The translations under genes were made by a program, and so were the position numbers. Below the pieces are notes generated by a model. That model was not told where the DNA came from. It worked only from the letters and a program-made list of their open reading frames with translations, and did no database searches. This document shows, piece by piece, positions 1 through 7,454 of a DNA stretch of 64,000 bases (position 1 is its first letter; every line of letters begins with the position of its first letter). The stretch is from Pandoraea horticolens (GTDB lineage: Bacteria; Pseudomonadota; Gammaproteobacteria; Burkholderiales; Burkholderiaceae), in the NCBI RefSeq assembly GCF_902459555.1, contig NZ_CABPSM010000001.1:248001-312000 (forward strand), in the 5' to 3' direction.

Positions 1-1
1 C

Positions 2-970
2 AGCGACAAGCGGGCGCAAGTGCCGGTGACGTATGACGAGAGCACCGGAGAATGGCAAGCCCACGCTCCCCTACGGCTGTGCGGTGGCGGGTGTAGTTCG
101 AGCAAGGTCGATTTTCCGTCCGACAGCATCGTGGATAGCGTTGAAGATGTTGCCAGGGCGATTCACCATATCCCCGACGAAGTCACGCGAGAAGCCATTC
201 CCGAAGCGTTTATCACATTGGGGGGATTGCATCTGCGGCGATCGAATCGCGCCGATCTGCAAGCGCTTCGCGACAATTCGATCATCAATCACCGTGCCGC
301 CCTGCGCGCTGACATGCGGGAACGAATCGATCCGAACTTGCCTTTGATAAAGCAGCAGTGCATCGCGTCCGAGATCACGGCAATGTATTACTCGTGGAAC
401 ACGGCGGCCGAGGCATTTTGTCAGGAGAACGCTGAAATTCTCTTTTTCAACCTGCGCCAGAATGGCCTGTCGAGAAGTCAGATTCGCATGATCACGATCA
501 AGCCGAAAAACCGCCCCCCCCATGTCATGGTGCTTTACTCGGACTCCAAACACTTTATCAAGTTGATGGACCGCACGACGCCACAGCCGCCGAACGTGGG
601 GCATCCGGACGGCATCAGTCACGAACTCTTCCGGGAGGCTGTCTACCTGACACGTCAATCGACAGTACTTCTCGATCCGTGGAGCACCACAAAGGCGATC
701 TCGTTCGCCGGCGCAAGGAACCGGATCGATGCAGGACGCATCATCAATCGGGCGCTGATCGACATCGGACATACCCCTGGAAATCCGTACACGGTTTCCG
801 TCACGCGTCCGCTGGGTATTCACAGGGTCACGGTGAGAGAGCGGGGAAATTCGGTGAACTCGGACAGCGTGTCGAGCCAATCGGCAGCGAGCCCCACGAG
901 CCGGGGCGGCAGCCCGATGTCGGGAGATTCATTGACTTCGCAACAGGAATACGCCGAGTCTTCAAATTAA
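2..970 (+). CDS. C-terminal part of an unknown protein with possible papain-like triad (5' end outside window)
   Basis: The frame is open to the left edge (first whole codon at base 2), so this is probably the end of a longer protein; the first possible in-window start is a GTG at 20, with no clear ribosome site. Numbered from that GTG, the protein has a Cys at 114 (KQQCIASEITAMYYSW) and at 134 (AEAFCQEN), a His at 168 (PPHVMVLYSDS) and an Asp at 219 (VLLDPWS). A Cys at a helix start, a His at a strand start and an Asp followed by Pro-Trp recalls papain-fold proteases and deamidases among bacterial effectors, but I cannot confirm the fold. The last 45 residues are Ser-rich and look disordered. 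I do not recognise the family; the cysteine-enzyme reading is inference. Confidence 0.6.
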   Translation, partial: SDKRAQVPVTYDESTGEWQAHAPLRLCGGGCSSSKVDFPSDSIVDSVEDVARAIHHIPDEVTREAIPEAFITLGGLHLRRSNRADLQALRDNSIINHRAALRADMRERIDPNLPLIKQQCIASEITAMYYSWNTAAEAFCQENAEILFFNLRQNGLSRSQIRMITIKPKNRPPHVMVLYSDSKHFIKLMDRTTPQPPNVGHPDGISHELFREAVYLTRQSTVLLDPWSTTKAISFAGARNRIDAGRIINRALIDIGHTPGNPYTVSVTRPLGIHRVTVRERGNSVNSDSVSSQSAASPTSRGGSPMSGDSLTSQQEYAESSN

Positions 971-989
971 CGCCCGGCCAACGCCCGCC

Positions 990-1012
990 ACCGGCGCGAC
1001 ATCCGCGCCGGT
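990..1012. terminator. Hairpin between convergent genes
   Basis: A perfect 9-bp inverted repeat (ACCGGCGCG / CGCGCCGGT) with a 5-nt loop sits between two convergent stop codons. There is no T-tract on either side, only a C-run, so termination by this hairpin alone is uncertain. Confidence 0.4.
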
Positions 1013-1032
1013 TCCCCCCCTTCGCGCCGTCG

Positions 1033-1881
1033 TCAATACGTGTACACACCACGCCCGGTCTTGCGGCCGAGGTACCCGGCGGCGACCATCTCCTTGAGCA
1101 ACGGGCACGGACGATACTTCGAGTCCGCGAACTCTTCGTAGTAGACGTTCATCACGGACAGGCAGACGTCCAGACCGATCATGTCGGCGAGCGCGAGCGG
1201 TCCGATCGGATGGTTGCAGCCGAGCTTCATGCCTTCGTCGATCTCTTCGGGCGAGGCGAGATTCTCGGCCAGCACGAAGAACGCCTCGTTAATCATCGGC
1301 ACCAGAATGCGATTGACGACGAAGCCCGGTGCGTTCTTCACCGTGATCGGCGACTTGCCGAGCTGGCGCGCGAGCGCGTCGACACGCGCGTGCGTCTCGT
1401 CGCTCGTCTGCAAACCGCGAATGATCTCCACGAGCGCCATGAGCGGCACCGGATTGAAGAAGTGCATGCCGATGAACTGCCCCGGCCTGGCGACCACTGC
1501 CGCGAGTTTGGTAATCGAGATCGACGACGTGTTCGACGCGAGAATCGCGTCGGCCTTCGCCACCCCCTCGAGCTGCTTGAGGATCTTGATCTTCAGATCG
1601 AAGTTCTCGGTGGCCGCCTCGATCACGATGTCGGCGCCGGCAAGCGCAGCGTAGTCGGTCGCCGTCGAAATTCGTGCGAGCGCCGCCGCTTTGCCGGCCG
1701 CAGTGAGCTTGTCTTTCTTGATGAGACGGTCGAGACTGCCGGATATCGTCGCCACGCCCTTTTGCACGGCCGCATCGCTGATGTCGACCATCGTCACCGG
1801 CAAGCCGGCCACCGCACAGGCCTGTGCAATGCCGTTACCCATCGTGCCTGCGCCAATGATGCCTACGTGTTGAATCGTCAT
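1033..1881 (-). CDS. hbd: 3-hydroxybutyryl-CoA / 3-hydroxyacyl-CoA dehydrogenase
   Basis: This 282-residue cytoplasmic enzyme oxidises L-3-hydroxyacyl-CoA to 3-ketoacyl-CoA with NAD(P). The Rossmann fingerprint GIIGAGTMGNGIAQ starts at about residue 6. The middle carries ASNTSSISIT and the catalytic-His motif GMHFFNPVP, and the C-terminal domain has the family signature GFVVNRILVPMINEAF and LGCNHPIGPLALAD. Length matches the usual 280-285 residues. The start at 1881 is preceded by GGAG (ggagcagagacgac); a longer in-frame extension exists upstream but lacks family similarity. It stands alone here and could serve butanoate, polyhydroxybutyrate or beta-oxidation metabolism; the context does not decide. 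Confidence 0.93.
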   Translation of the reverse strand: MTIQHVGIIGAGTMGNGIAQACAVAGLPVTMVDISDAAVQKGVATISGSLDRLIKKDKLTAAGKAAALARISTATDYAALAGADIVIEAATENFDLKIKILKQLEGVAKADAILASNTSSISITKLAAVVARPGQFIGMHFFNPVPLMALVEIIRGLQTSDETHARVDALARQLGKSPITVKNAPGFVVNRILVPMINEAFFVLAENLASPEEIDEGMKLGCNHPIGPLALADMIGLDVCLSVMNVYYEEFADSKYRPCPLLKEMVAAGYLGRKTGRGVYTY

Positions 1882-2045
1882 GTCGTCTCTGCTCCGTTTG
1901 TGCTGAAAGGTGGCGGGAATACCGTCTTGCGCGGCGCACAAATCATAGCGCGGACGCGTCGGATCGGTGACACACGAAACCGCTGTGCGAAACGTTACGA
2001 CGCCGATGCGCGGTATGGCGGGCGCACCGGCATCGGTAAACGAAT

Positions 2046-2084
2046 GAAGGGGGCAGACGCGCCCAAACGGCGTCGGCCCCCTTC
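2046..2084 (-). terminator. Hairpin downstream of the porin gene
   Basis: GAAGGGGGC pairs with GCCCCCTTC (9 bp); after one mismatch GACGC pairs with GCGTC, closing a loop. It lies about 47 bases past the porin stop. The following T-run on the minus strand is weak (TTCATTCGTTT). Confidence 0.55.
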
Positions 2085-2130
2085 GATGATCTTCCCCGGC
2101 ACGCGTCTCGCTCACGCGTGCGCCGGAACA

Positions 2131-3171
2131 TCAGAACTTCATGCGAACGCCGCCGCCGAAGGTGTCGCCGCCCGAGAGCGAACTCACCTTGTCGTTCATG
2201 TAAGCAGCGTAAATGTCGGTGCGCTTCGACAGGTTGTAGTCGTAGCCGAGCGCCCATGTCTTGCGATTGACGTTGCTCGCTCCCGAACTCTTCATGTATG
2301 CGTACGAAGCCAGCACGCTGCCACCGCCCAGCGGCACGGACACGCCGAGCTGACCGCCGTTCTCCGACACACCGCCGCCGGTGACGTTGTTGCGGATGTA
2401 CTGATACTGACCGAAGAGCTTCACGACCTGGAAGTCGTACGTCGCGCCCAGTTGCACGGCCTGCTGGCTGCGAAAGCCTGCCATGCCGGCGAGGTCGTCG
2501 GGCTGCGAGTCGAACTTCACCTGCTGATAGGCGACGGTCGCGGCAAAGGGACCGTTGAAGTACAGCGCCGATGCGCTCCACTTGTTCTGCCCGGTTTCGC
2601 CCGCCTTGTTGCCGAAAGCATACGACACGCTTCCCGACAGACCCTTGAAGTTCGGCGTCGTGTACATCACGGCGTTGCTCCAGCCGGAGTCGCCCACAAT
2701 GCCCTGACCGGCCTGGCCGATGTATGTGTGGAACACCATCGGGCTGAAGGTGTACGAATCGACGAACGGGTTGAACAGAATCGTCGAGACGAAGTACGAC
2801 GTGGTGAGACGGCCCATCGTGACCGTGCCCGCGGTGTCAGACGACAGACCGACGTACGCGTTGCGCGAGAACATCGTGTCGCCCTGAAAACGGCCGTACT
2901 GGCCGTTCTGCGGACGGAAGAAGTCTTCGAGCACGAACACGGCCTTCAGGCCACCGCCAATATCTTCTTTACCCTTCATGCCCCAGTAAGACGTCGACAT
3001 GCCGCCGCCGGCCTGTGTCCAGGCACGATTGCCCCCCGGATTCTTGACCGCACCCACCCAGGCGTCGACCTGACCGTACAGCGTGACGTTCGATTGGGCG
3101 AATGCCGGTGCGCTCACGCACGCACCCAAAACGAGTGCCCCGCCAATGCCCTTGGCCATGCTTCGCTTCAT
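2131..3171 (-). CDS. General porin, outer membrane (Gram-negative porin family, burkholderial type)
   Basis: A 346-residue trimeric 16-strand beta-barrel porin for diffusion of small hydrophilic solutes. It has a Sec signal peptide (MKRSMAKGIGGALVLGACVSAPAFA, split here at about residue 25) and the classic mature start SNVTLYGQVDAWVG. Porin_4 landmarks such as SYWGMKGKEDIGGGLKAVF and NAYVGLSSDTAGTVTMGR follow, and the chain ends in phenylalanine (RMKF) as needed for Bam-dependent assembly. The start at 3171 has AGGAG 7 nt upstream. It is a single gene with a long leader. Such genomes carry many porin paralogues, so the substrate cannot be named. Confidence 0.93.
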   Translation of the reverse strand: MKRSMAKGIGGALVLGACVSAPAFAQSNVTLYGQVDAWVGAVKNPGGNRAWTQAGGGMSTSYWGMKGKEDIGGGLKAVFVLEDFFRPQNGQYGRFQGDTMFSRNAYVGLSSDTAGTVTMGRLTTSYFVSTILFNPFVDSYTFSPMVFHTYIGQAGQGIVGDSGWSNAVMYTTPNFKGLSGSVSYAFGNKAGETGQNKWSASALYFNGPFAATVAYQQVKFDSQPDDLAGMAGFRSQQAVQLGATYDFQVVKLFGQYQYIRNNVTGGGVSENGGQLGVSVPLGGGSVLASYAYMKSSGASNVNRKTWALGYDYNLSKRTDIYAAYMNDKVSSLSGGDTFGGGVRMKF

Positions 3172-3393
3172 TGACTTCTCCTTGGTTTATGTATTTTGTG
3201 TGCCTGTTCCCACATTGCGTGGGACCTGCCGGCGCCCGCTGAAGAAGCGCCTCCCTGTGAAACGGCCGTGATTCTCGCATAGCCCCGGCACGCACAGATA
3301 GGCCGGAACCGTACGGAAAAAGCACCACACGAAGTGGCCGGGAAATGGTGGGGAGACAAAAATCGGACGGCCACCCGCGCCGCTATTAATCCC

Positions 3394-3422
3394 GGTATAA
3401 CAAAATCGATATATTCCTTACA
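3394..3422 (-). promoter_or_regulatory. Candidate extended -10 promoter of the porin gene
   Basis: Within an AT-rich island, the minus strand reads TGTTATACC (TGn plus TATACC, an extended -10) with only a weak -35 (TGTAAG) 17 nt upstream. This would give a leader of about 215 nt. It is suggestive only. Confidence 0.35.
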
Positions 3423-3522
3423 TCGGCGGGTTGGCGATGACTCACATACGCCATGATGTGCGGGAATAATAGGAGGTGGGCAAGCGCGACCGGCAGACGC
3501 CGTTGGAAAGGGTCAGCCAAAT

Positions 3523-3548
3523 CCGATGTTGCACGTGTGCAACATCGG
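3523..3548. repeat. 26-bp perfect palindrome, possible operator
   Basis: CCGATGTTGCAC, a 2-nt centre GT, then GTGCAACATCGG: both 12-nt arms match perfectly. No T-tract follows on either strand, so it is not a standard terminator. It lies in the 541-bp gap between the porin start and the end of the next gene. The rest of that gap holds only the porin promoter region and nothing else I recognise. Confidence 0.8.
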
Positions 3549-3712
3549 GGCATCCGGGAAAGGGGGAGAAAAAAATGGGAACCCGGGCAGGGCGAGCCGC
3601 CGGGTGTCATGAAGCACGGATGAGGGGGAGCGACGTCGCAGCATGGCGGGAGGGAAGTCCCCTCGGCAGCGACAAACGTCGGAGTGCTGTGATGGCGGCT
3701 AGCGGCTAACCG

Positions 3713-3979
3713 TTAGCGATTTCGACGGTTGCCCTCGCCGCCGCGCGAGCCACGCGGTTCGCCTTGCGGCGTGTACTGACGCTCACGCGGTTCCGCCGGT
3801 GCCGCCCAGTTCGGATAGGCCGACTGTCCATGGCCGCGATCGGCATTGAAACGGCTGATGTCTTCCCGAAGCGACGCCTTGTTCACGTCCAGCACATCGC
3901 GCCCTCGCCCGCCTCCAGCCCAGGCAGGGTAGGCACACACAAACAGCAACAGGAAACAGTAACGAAATCGGGCACGCAT
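3713..3979 (-). CDS. Small predicted secreted protein, unknown function
   Basis: An 88-residue protein with a convincing signal peptide (RFRYCFLLLFVCAYPAWA, cleavage around residue 22). The mature part is short, charged and rich in Gly, Arg and Asn, with DVLDVNKASLREDISRFNAD near its start; that segment could form a helix. The Arg/Gly-rich tail ends in RRNR. There is no strong ribosome site before 3979, and I do not recognise the family. It could be a minor periplasmic protein; the signal peptide is the main reason to accept it. Confidence 0.5.
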   Translation of the reverse strand: MRARFRYCFLLLFVCAYPAWAGGGRGRDVLDVNKASLREDISRFNADRGHGQSAYPNWAAPAEPRERQYTPQGEPRGSRGGEGNRRNR

Positions 3980-4267
3980 TTGGGTTCAACCACGGCACCC
4001 GGCCCTGAGTGGGGCCGGTTGGCACGGGACGCATTCGGCACCTGCAGGTTGCATGTGCGCCATACGCCTCAAGGATGACTGTACCGGGTCGGCCGAACGA
4101 GCGTCGACCGAAAAAATGTTAATGCCTGACGGGGTCTGCAACCGTTTGTAACTGCCGCAACACGGCCACGCGAGAAAGCCCGGGACGGTATATCCGGCAC
4201 CGTCTGGCAGCCACGTGACGGGCGAGCGTCGAGAGGACGATAGACCGCTGCGAGCGCGGCGCCCGCC

Positions 4268-4783
4268 TTACTTCTCGACTTGTTTCTCGACGGACAGCGA
4301 GATTTCGCGCAGACGCTCGCCACGCTGCGTCATCAGATCCTGCGCCGTGACGGTGAAGTTGACGACACGCGTGTACTTCTTGCTCACACTCTGCCATTCG
4401 GCGGGCAAGCCGGCCGGGTTCGTCGTCGTGGTGCGCAGGGTGGTTACACCCCGAGTGCAGCGCGAGACCTGCGTAGCGAACGCTTGCGCCTGATTGCGCA
4501 GATCCATCGGCGTGATCTTCTGGTAATCCCAGATGCATTCATAGGTCGGCGCGAGGCCCGTGGCCCGGAACACCTTGCAGTCGCCGCTGGGCAGCGAATA
4601 GGTGGCCTGATAGCTCTCGCCGCGGTCGTTCTTGGCCGCGAGCGGGCCGGTGACATCTTCAAAACCGTTCTGCGCGCTCTTGGCCAGCATGAGGATGCCC
4701 TCGCACTGGTCCGCAGCATAGGCCGACTGCGCTGCGCAAAGGCAAGCCAGCAAGGCCCATCGTTGTCGTGAGTTAGTTGCCAT
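4268..4783 (-). CDS. Predicted periplasmic protein, unknown function
   Basis: A 171-residue protein, counted from the Met at 4783, which directly opens a signal peptide (RQRWALLACLCAAQSAYAAD). Longer in-frame starts up to 4867 would bury this signal, so I chose the shorter form, though no start has a clear ribosome site. The mature part has four cysteines (DQCEGI, GDCKVF, YECIWD, SRCTRG) that could form two disulfides, and a threonine-rich stretch. I do not recognise the family; the export signal and cysteine pattern suggest a periplasmic or surface-associated protein. The 288 bp downstream, to the preceding gene, hold no feature I trust. Confidence 0.65.
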   Translation of the reverse strand: MATNSRQRWALLACLCAAQSAYAADQCEGILMLAKSAQNGFEDVTGPLAAKNDRGESYQATYSLPSGDCKVFRATGLAPTYECIWDYQKITPMDLRNQAQAFATQVSRCTRGVTTLRTTTTNPAGLPAEWQSVSKKYTRVVNFTVTAQDLMTQRGERLREISLSVEKQVEK

Positions 4784-4981
4784 CGTTGGAATGTTATGAC
4801 TGGATGCCGTGGCGTGCAGCGTGGCTGCCGTATGGGATTGCGCCACTTGCGATATGAATGGTGCCATTAAAACGCAAAGTCGGCGCGGACGAAACCATGG
4901 TCACAGGGGAAATCGTGCGCCAATTCGAGTGCGGGCAGCGCTGATAGTTCGCGCACGGCGTGCGCTCATCCAAAAGACCGA

Positions 4982-5009
4982 TTCACGAGTGCCGTTGGCG
5001 ACCTATACT
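4982..5009 (+). promoter_or_regulatory. Candidate sigma-70 promoter of structured RNA
   Basis: The -10 is TATACT (5004-5009), one base off consensus. A -35-like TTCACG lies 16 nt upstream at 4982-4987. Predicted transcription would begin near 5016, exactly where the first hairpin of the RNA candidate opens. Confidence 0.5.
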
Positions 5010-5015
5010 CAAATC

Positions 5016-5178
5016 GCAGTGAAACTGCATGGGCAAGGCCGAGAACCGATGGTGGTTCGTGCATGACGGCAATACCCTCAGGTGCCAAGTCTCCTTGGCC
5101 CTTACCATGCCGCGCCGGTACACGCGGCTGGCGATGCCCCGATGGGGCCTCAACCGGCGGCTCAGTCCGCCGGTTTTC
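5016..5178 (+). ncRNA. Highly structured small RNA candidate ending in an intrinsic terminator
   Basis: About 163 nt containing six consecutive local hairpins. They are GCAGT/ACTGC (5016-5028), GAACC/GGTTC (5043-5058), GCCAAG/CTTGGC (5084-5099), GCCGCG/CGCGGC (5109-5128), GCCCC/GGGGC (5136-5148), and finally AACCGGCGG/CCGCCGGTT (5152-5175) running into TTTT. The last is a textbook Rho-independent terminator. A TATACT -10 sits at the right distance upstream. I looked for 6S RNA, 4.5S RNA, tmRNA and common riboswitch cores and see none. The remaining 250 bp to the next gene (5179-5429) carry nothing I can name, so this is more likely a free RNA than a leader. Confidence 0.55.
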
Positions 5179-5429
5179 ATTGGTATCGCTCACACAGAAG
5201 CGCGCCCCCTCGCGGGCAGGCGAACTTGCGCCGCACCTCATGCCGACGGATTAAGCGAAAGTGCGGATTTCGCGCGTGGCATCGCTCTGCAACTATCAAG
5301 GCACAAGATCAATATTCGCCGGGCACTCACTTTCGGGAAGTCAACGGAGTGTTTGTGGATTCGTGGACGTCATCAGCGGCGCATGGCAGACAATGCGCTC
5401 GCGTCTTTATGCGTTACGCGGGGTGAACC

Positions 5430-5822
5430 ATGGGACACCTCGCCCTTCCTGGCGGTCTTCGCCCAGATAAACCGGTCGCTGGCGCGGCACGCGATACGGC
5501 GCATACGATGCGGCACGTTCGCGGCCACGGCGGCACGCTCGCCCACGTGCTCGGCGCCATCGGCAAGTTCCGGTTCCGCCACGGCCACCGGCCCCAACGG
5601 TTGTATCTGTACCCCGAGACACTTGCCGCGCTCGTGCAGGATCTCACGCCACTGGGTTTCTACCGATTCCAGCAACGGCTCGACATCGTTGCCGATCTCG
5701 AGCGAGATCTGTACTGTGCCGACGACAGCGGCAACGTGTCGATCTACCGTATTCAGATGGCCTCCGATCCCGCAAGCCTCGAGGCGGCGGCGATCTGGCT
5801 GGACCTGTTATCGATAAGCTGA
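5430..5822 (+). CDS. Hypothetical cytoplasmic protein
   Basis: A 130-residue protein with no signal peptide or membrane segment. Its C-terminal two thirds look like a compact alpha/beta domain (FRFRHGHRPQRLYLYPETL, then GFYRFQQRLDIVADLERDLY, then NVSIYRIQMASD). The start at 5430 has GGGGTG about 8 nt upstream; an internal Met at AHTMRHVRG is an alternative. It ends 8 nt before the next gene, whose ribosome site overlaps its stop, so the two are probably one operon. I do not recognise a family. Confidence 0.65.
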   Translation: MGHLALPGGLRPDKPVAGAARDTAHTMRHVRGHGGTLAHVLGAIGKFRFRHGHRPQRLYLYPETLAALVQDLTPLGFYRFQQRLDIVADLERDLYCADDSGNVSIYRIQMASDPASLEAAAIWLDLLSIS

Positions 5823-5830
5823 GAGAAGTC

Positions 5831-6235
5831 ATGAACCGACTCGCGATCGTTCTGGATGGTTTGATGCTGCTCTATCTCGCCGCAGCCACAGTCGCCGGCG
5901 TGCAATCGAGCGCTGCCGATGGGCACGAGTTGCTCGCCAGCGTGCTCGGCGTGTTGCTCGCGCTTTGCGCGTTGGCCCTGCTTGCCACGCCGTTCTATGT
6001 CTCGCTCGTGGTGCTGATTGCGCAATCCGAACGGCATCTTCGTCTGGCTGCGTGGCTGCACCGGGCGATGCTGACACTCATGATCGGGCTGACACTCATC
6101 TCGCTTCTCGCCCGCGACACTATCGAAGTCTCGGCGCCCCTCTTCGTGCTGGTCGCCGCAGTGTGTGTCGTCAATCTCGTTGCGCTCTCCCGGTGGCGCA
6201 CGCACTTCGAAGCGTTTCATCTGTTCGAGCATTGA
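5831..6235 (+). CDS. Small inner-membrane protein, unknown function
   Basis: A 134-residue protein with four predicted transmembrane helices (about residues 5-25, 36-65, 75-97 and 103-123) joined by short loops. The end is soluble and aromatic (RWRTHFEAFHLFEH). GAGAGAAG precedes the start and overlaps the stop of the upstream gene, so the two are probably co-transcribed. I recognise no family signature. It is placed just before the copper operon, but nothing in the sequence links it to copper. Confidence 0.7.
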   Translation: MNRLAIVLDGLMLLYLAAATVAGVQSSAADGHELLASVLGVLLALCALALLATPFYVSLVVLIAQSERHLRLAAWLHRAMLTLMIGLTLISLLARDTIEVSAPLFVLVAAVCVVNLVALSRWRTHFEAFHLFEH

Positions 6236-6296
6236 CGAACGCGCCACCCTCACGCCGATTTGCGAGTATGGCGCGGGCGATGCTAGACTGCGCGGC

Positions 6297-6788
6297 ATGA
6301 ATCGCTGGCGCAAACTTCTCGTGTTGTGGCTGTTGTGCGTAACCATGCCGTTGCAGGCCATGGCCGCACTGCGCACGCATTGCGCGCCGGGAACTTCGGC
6401 ATCGGCAATGCAGAGCGCCACTACTGCGGCTGAGAATGACGCCACCGCCTCGATGGCCATGCTTCACGCCATGACGATGTCCGCACAGGGCGACGCCATG
6501 CCGGCCATGCATCACCATGACAGTGCCGCCCCGGACGACGCGAAGTCGCATCCGATGGCGCAGCAGGACACATCGCTGAACCACGCATCGTCAGACAGCA
6601 ATACGCACAGCCATTACACTAGTTGCTCGGCCTGTGCCGCCTGCGTTGTCTGCACGGCGCTGCCGCCAAGTGTCGTTATTCGCCTGCCGGACGCACAGCC
6701 GTCCACCGCCATTCCCTTCCTGCGCACATCGGCCGCCAGCGCCGTGGTCGCCGTGCTTGAGCGTCCTCCCAAAAACCTCGCCGCCTGA
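6297..6788 (+). CDS. His/Met-rich periplasmic protein of the copper operon
   Basis: A 163-residue secreted protein with a signal peptide (NRWRKLLVLWLLCVTMPLQAMA). The mature region is full of potential copper ligands: MLHAMTMSAQ, AMPAMHHHDSA and NTHSHYTSC. A cysteine cluster CSACAACVVC then precedes a hydrophobic tail. The layout resembles small DUF2946-like copper-operon proteins, a loose inference. The start at 6297 was picked because it opens the signal peptide; the ribosome site is weak. It lies upstream of four genes that clearly handle copper, separated from them by a 237-bp gap. Confidence 0.7.
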   Translation: MNRWRKLLVLWLLCVTMPLQAMAALRTHCAPGTSASAMQSATTAAENDATASMAMLHAMTMSAQGDAMPAMHHHDSAAPDDAKSHPMAQQDTSLNHASSDSNTHSHYTSCSACAACVVCTALPPSVVIRLPDAQPSTAIPFLRTSAASAVVAVLERPPKNLAA

Positions 6789-7025
6789 CGGTCGCGCGTC
6801 GGGCCGAAGGTCACAGCGGCATCGTCTGATGCCGTACCCTCCCCGGCCTACCGCCCACCGTCTCTGTTCCCCGTCGGACTGACTTTCCGCACTATTTCTT
6901 TGTGACTGGCCTGCGTTCGCCCGTCATTCGTGCCGTGAGTCCGTCCGCCCGACGAACGTGCGACGCCGGACTACCCCGCCGCTTTGCGGCACGGCCACGG
7001 CATCGCCAGCTTGACGAGCGTATCA

Positions 7026-7454
7026 ATGATGCTTCTTTCTCTACGACGGCACGCGTGGATCGTGCCGGTCGCGCTATCGCTGTTGGGCGCATGGTCTGCG
7101 CCGGCCGCCAACGCGACAAGTGCCACGGCACCGCCAGCTCATGACGACCACACCGGCGTGACCGGTGCCGATGATCCCGCTGCACCTGAGGCCCCAGCCG
7201 GGCCGCCGCCGGTCGGCGTTCTCCATGACTTCTCACGGCCTTCGTTGTCCGTCCCAACGGGCGATTGGCGCAAAGTGAATGCCAGCGTCGCCGCAATGCC
7301 GGGCATGGCCGGTATGTCTGGTATGGCCAGCGGTAGCCACGACATGTCCGAACAGTCCGCCGGCAGCATGAACGCGCCGCCATCGAACGGCCATGCCGGA
7401 TATAGCGAACATAGCGGAAATGCGGGACACAGCATGCAGGGAGACTCGCGATGA
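7026..7454 (+). CDS. Met/His-rich periplasmic copper-binding protein
   Basis: A 142-residue exported protein with a signal peptide ending near SAPAANA. The C-terminal half carries methionine motifs of the Mxx M type (MPGMAGMSGMAS, SHDMSEQS) and histidines (GHAGYSEHSGNAGHSM), suited to Cu(I)/Cu(II) scavenging. Two adjacent ATGs (7026, 7029) follow GACGAG. The stop overlaps the start of the outer-membrane factor by 4 nt (ATGA), so they are translationally coupled. It could act like CopB- or CusF-type carriers that hand copper to an oxidase or efflux channel; that role is inferred from composition and operon. Confidence 0.75.
   Translation: MMLLSLRRHAWIVPVALSLLGAWSAPAANATSATAPPAHDDHTGVTGADDPAAPEAPAGPPPVGVLHDFSRPSLSVPTGDWRKVNASVAAMPGMAGMSGMASGSHDMSEQSAGSMNAPPSNGHAGYSEHSGNAGHSMQGDSR

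Noticed and set aside
71-880. Long minus-strand open frame opposite the left-edge gene
   Set aside because: Arg/His-rich composition typical of antisense frames in high-GC DNA, no ribosome site, no motif.
679-3174. Very long plus-strand open frame opposite the dehydrogenase and porin genes
   Set aside because: It mirrors two clearly real genes on the other strand and has low-complexity Arg/His/Val composition.
5016-5178. 6S RNA or 4.5S RNA
   Set aside because: The 5' and 3' ends do not pair as in 6S RNA, and the conserved GGAAGGAAGCA-type loop of 4.5S RNA is absent.
5029-5429. Open frame through the structured RNA candidate
   Set aside because: It continues out of frame into a better gene, has no ribosome site, and the hairpins and terminator explain the stretch better.
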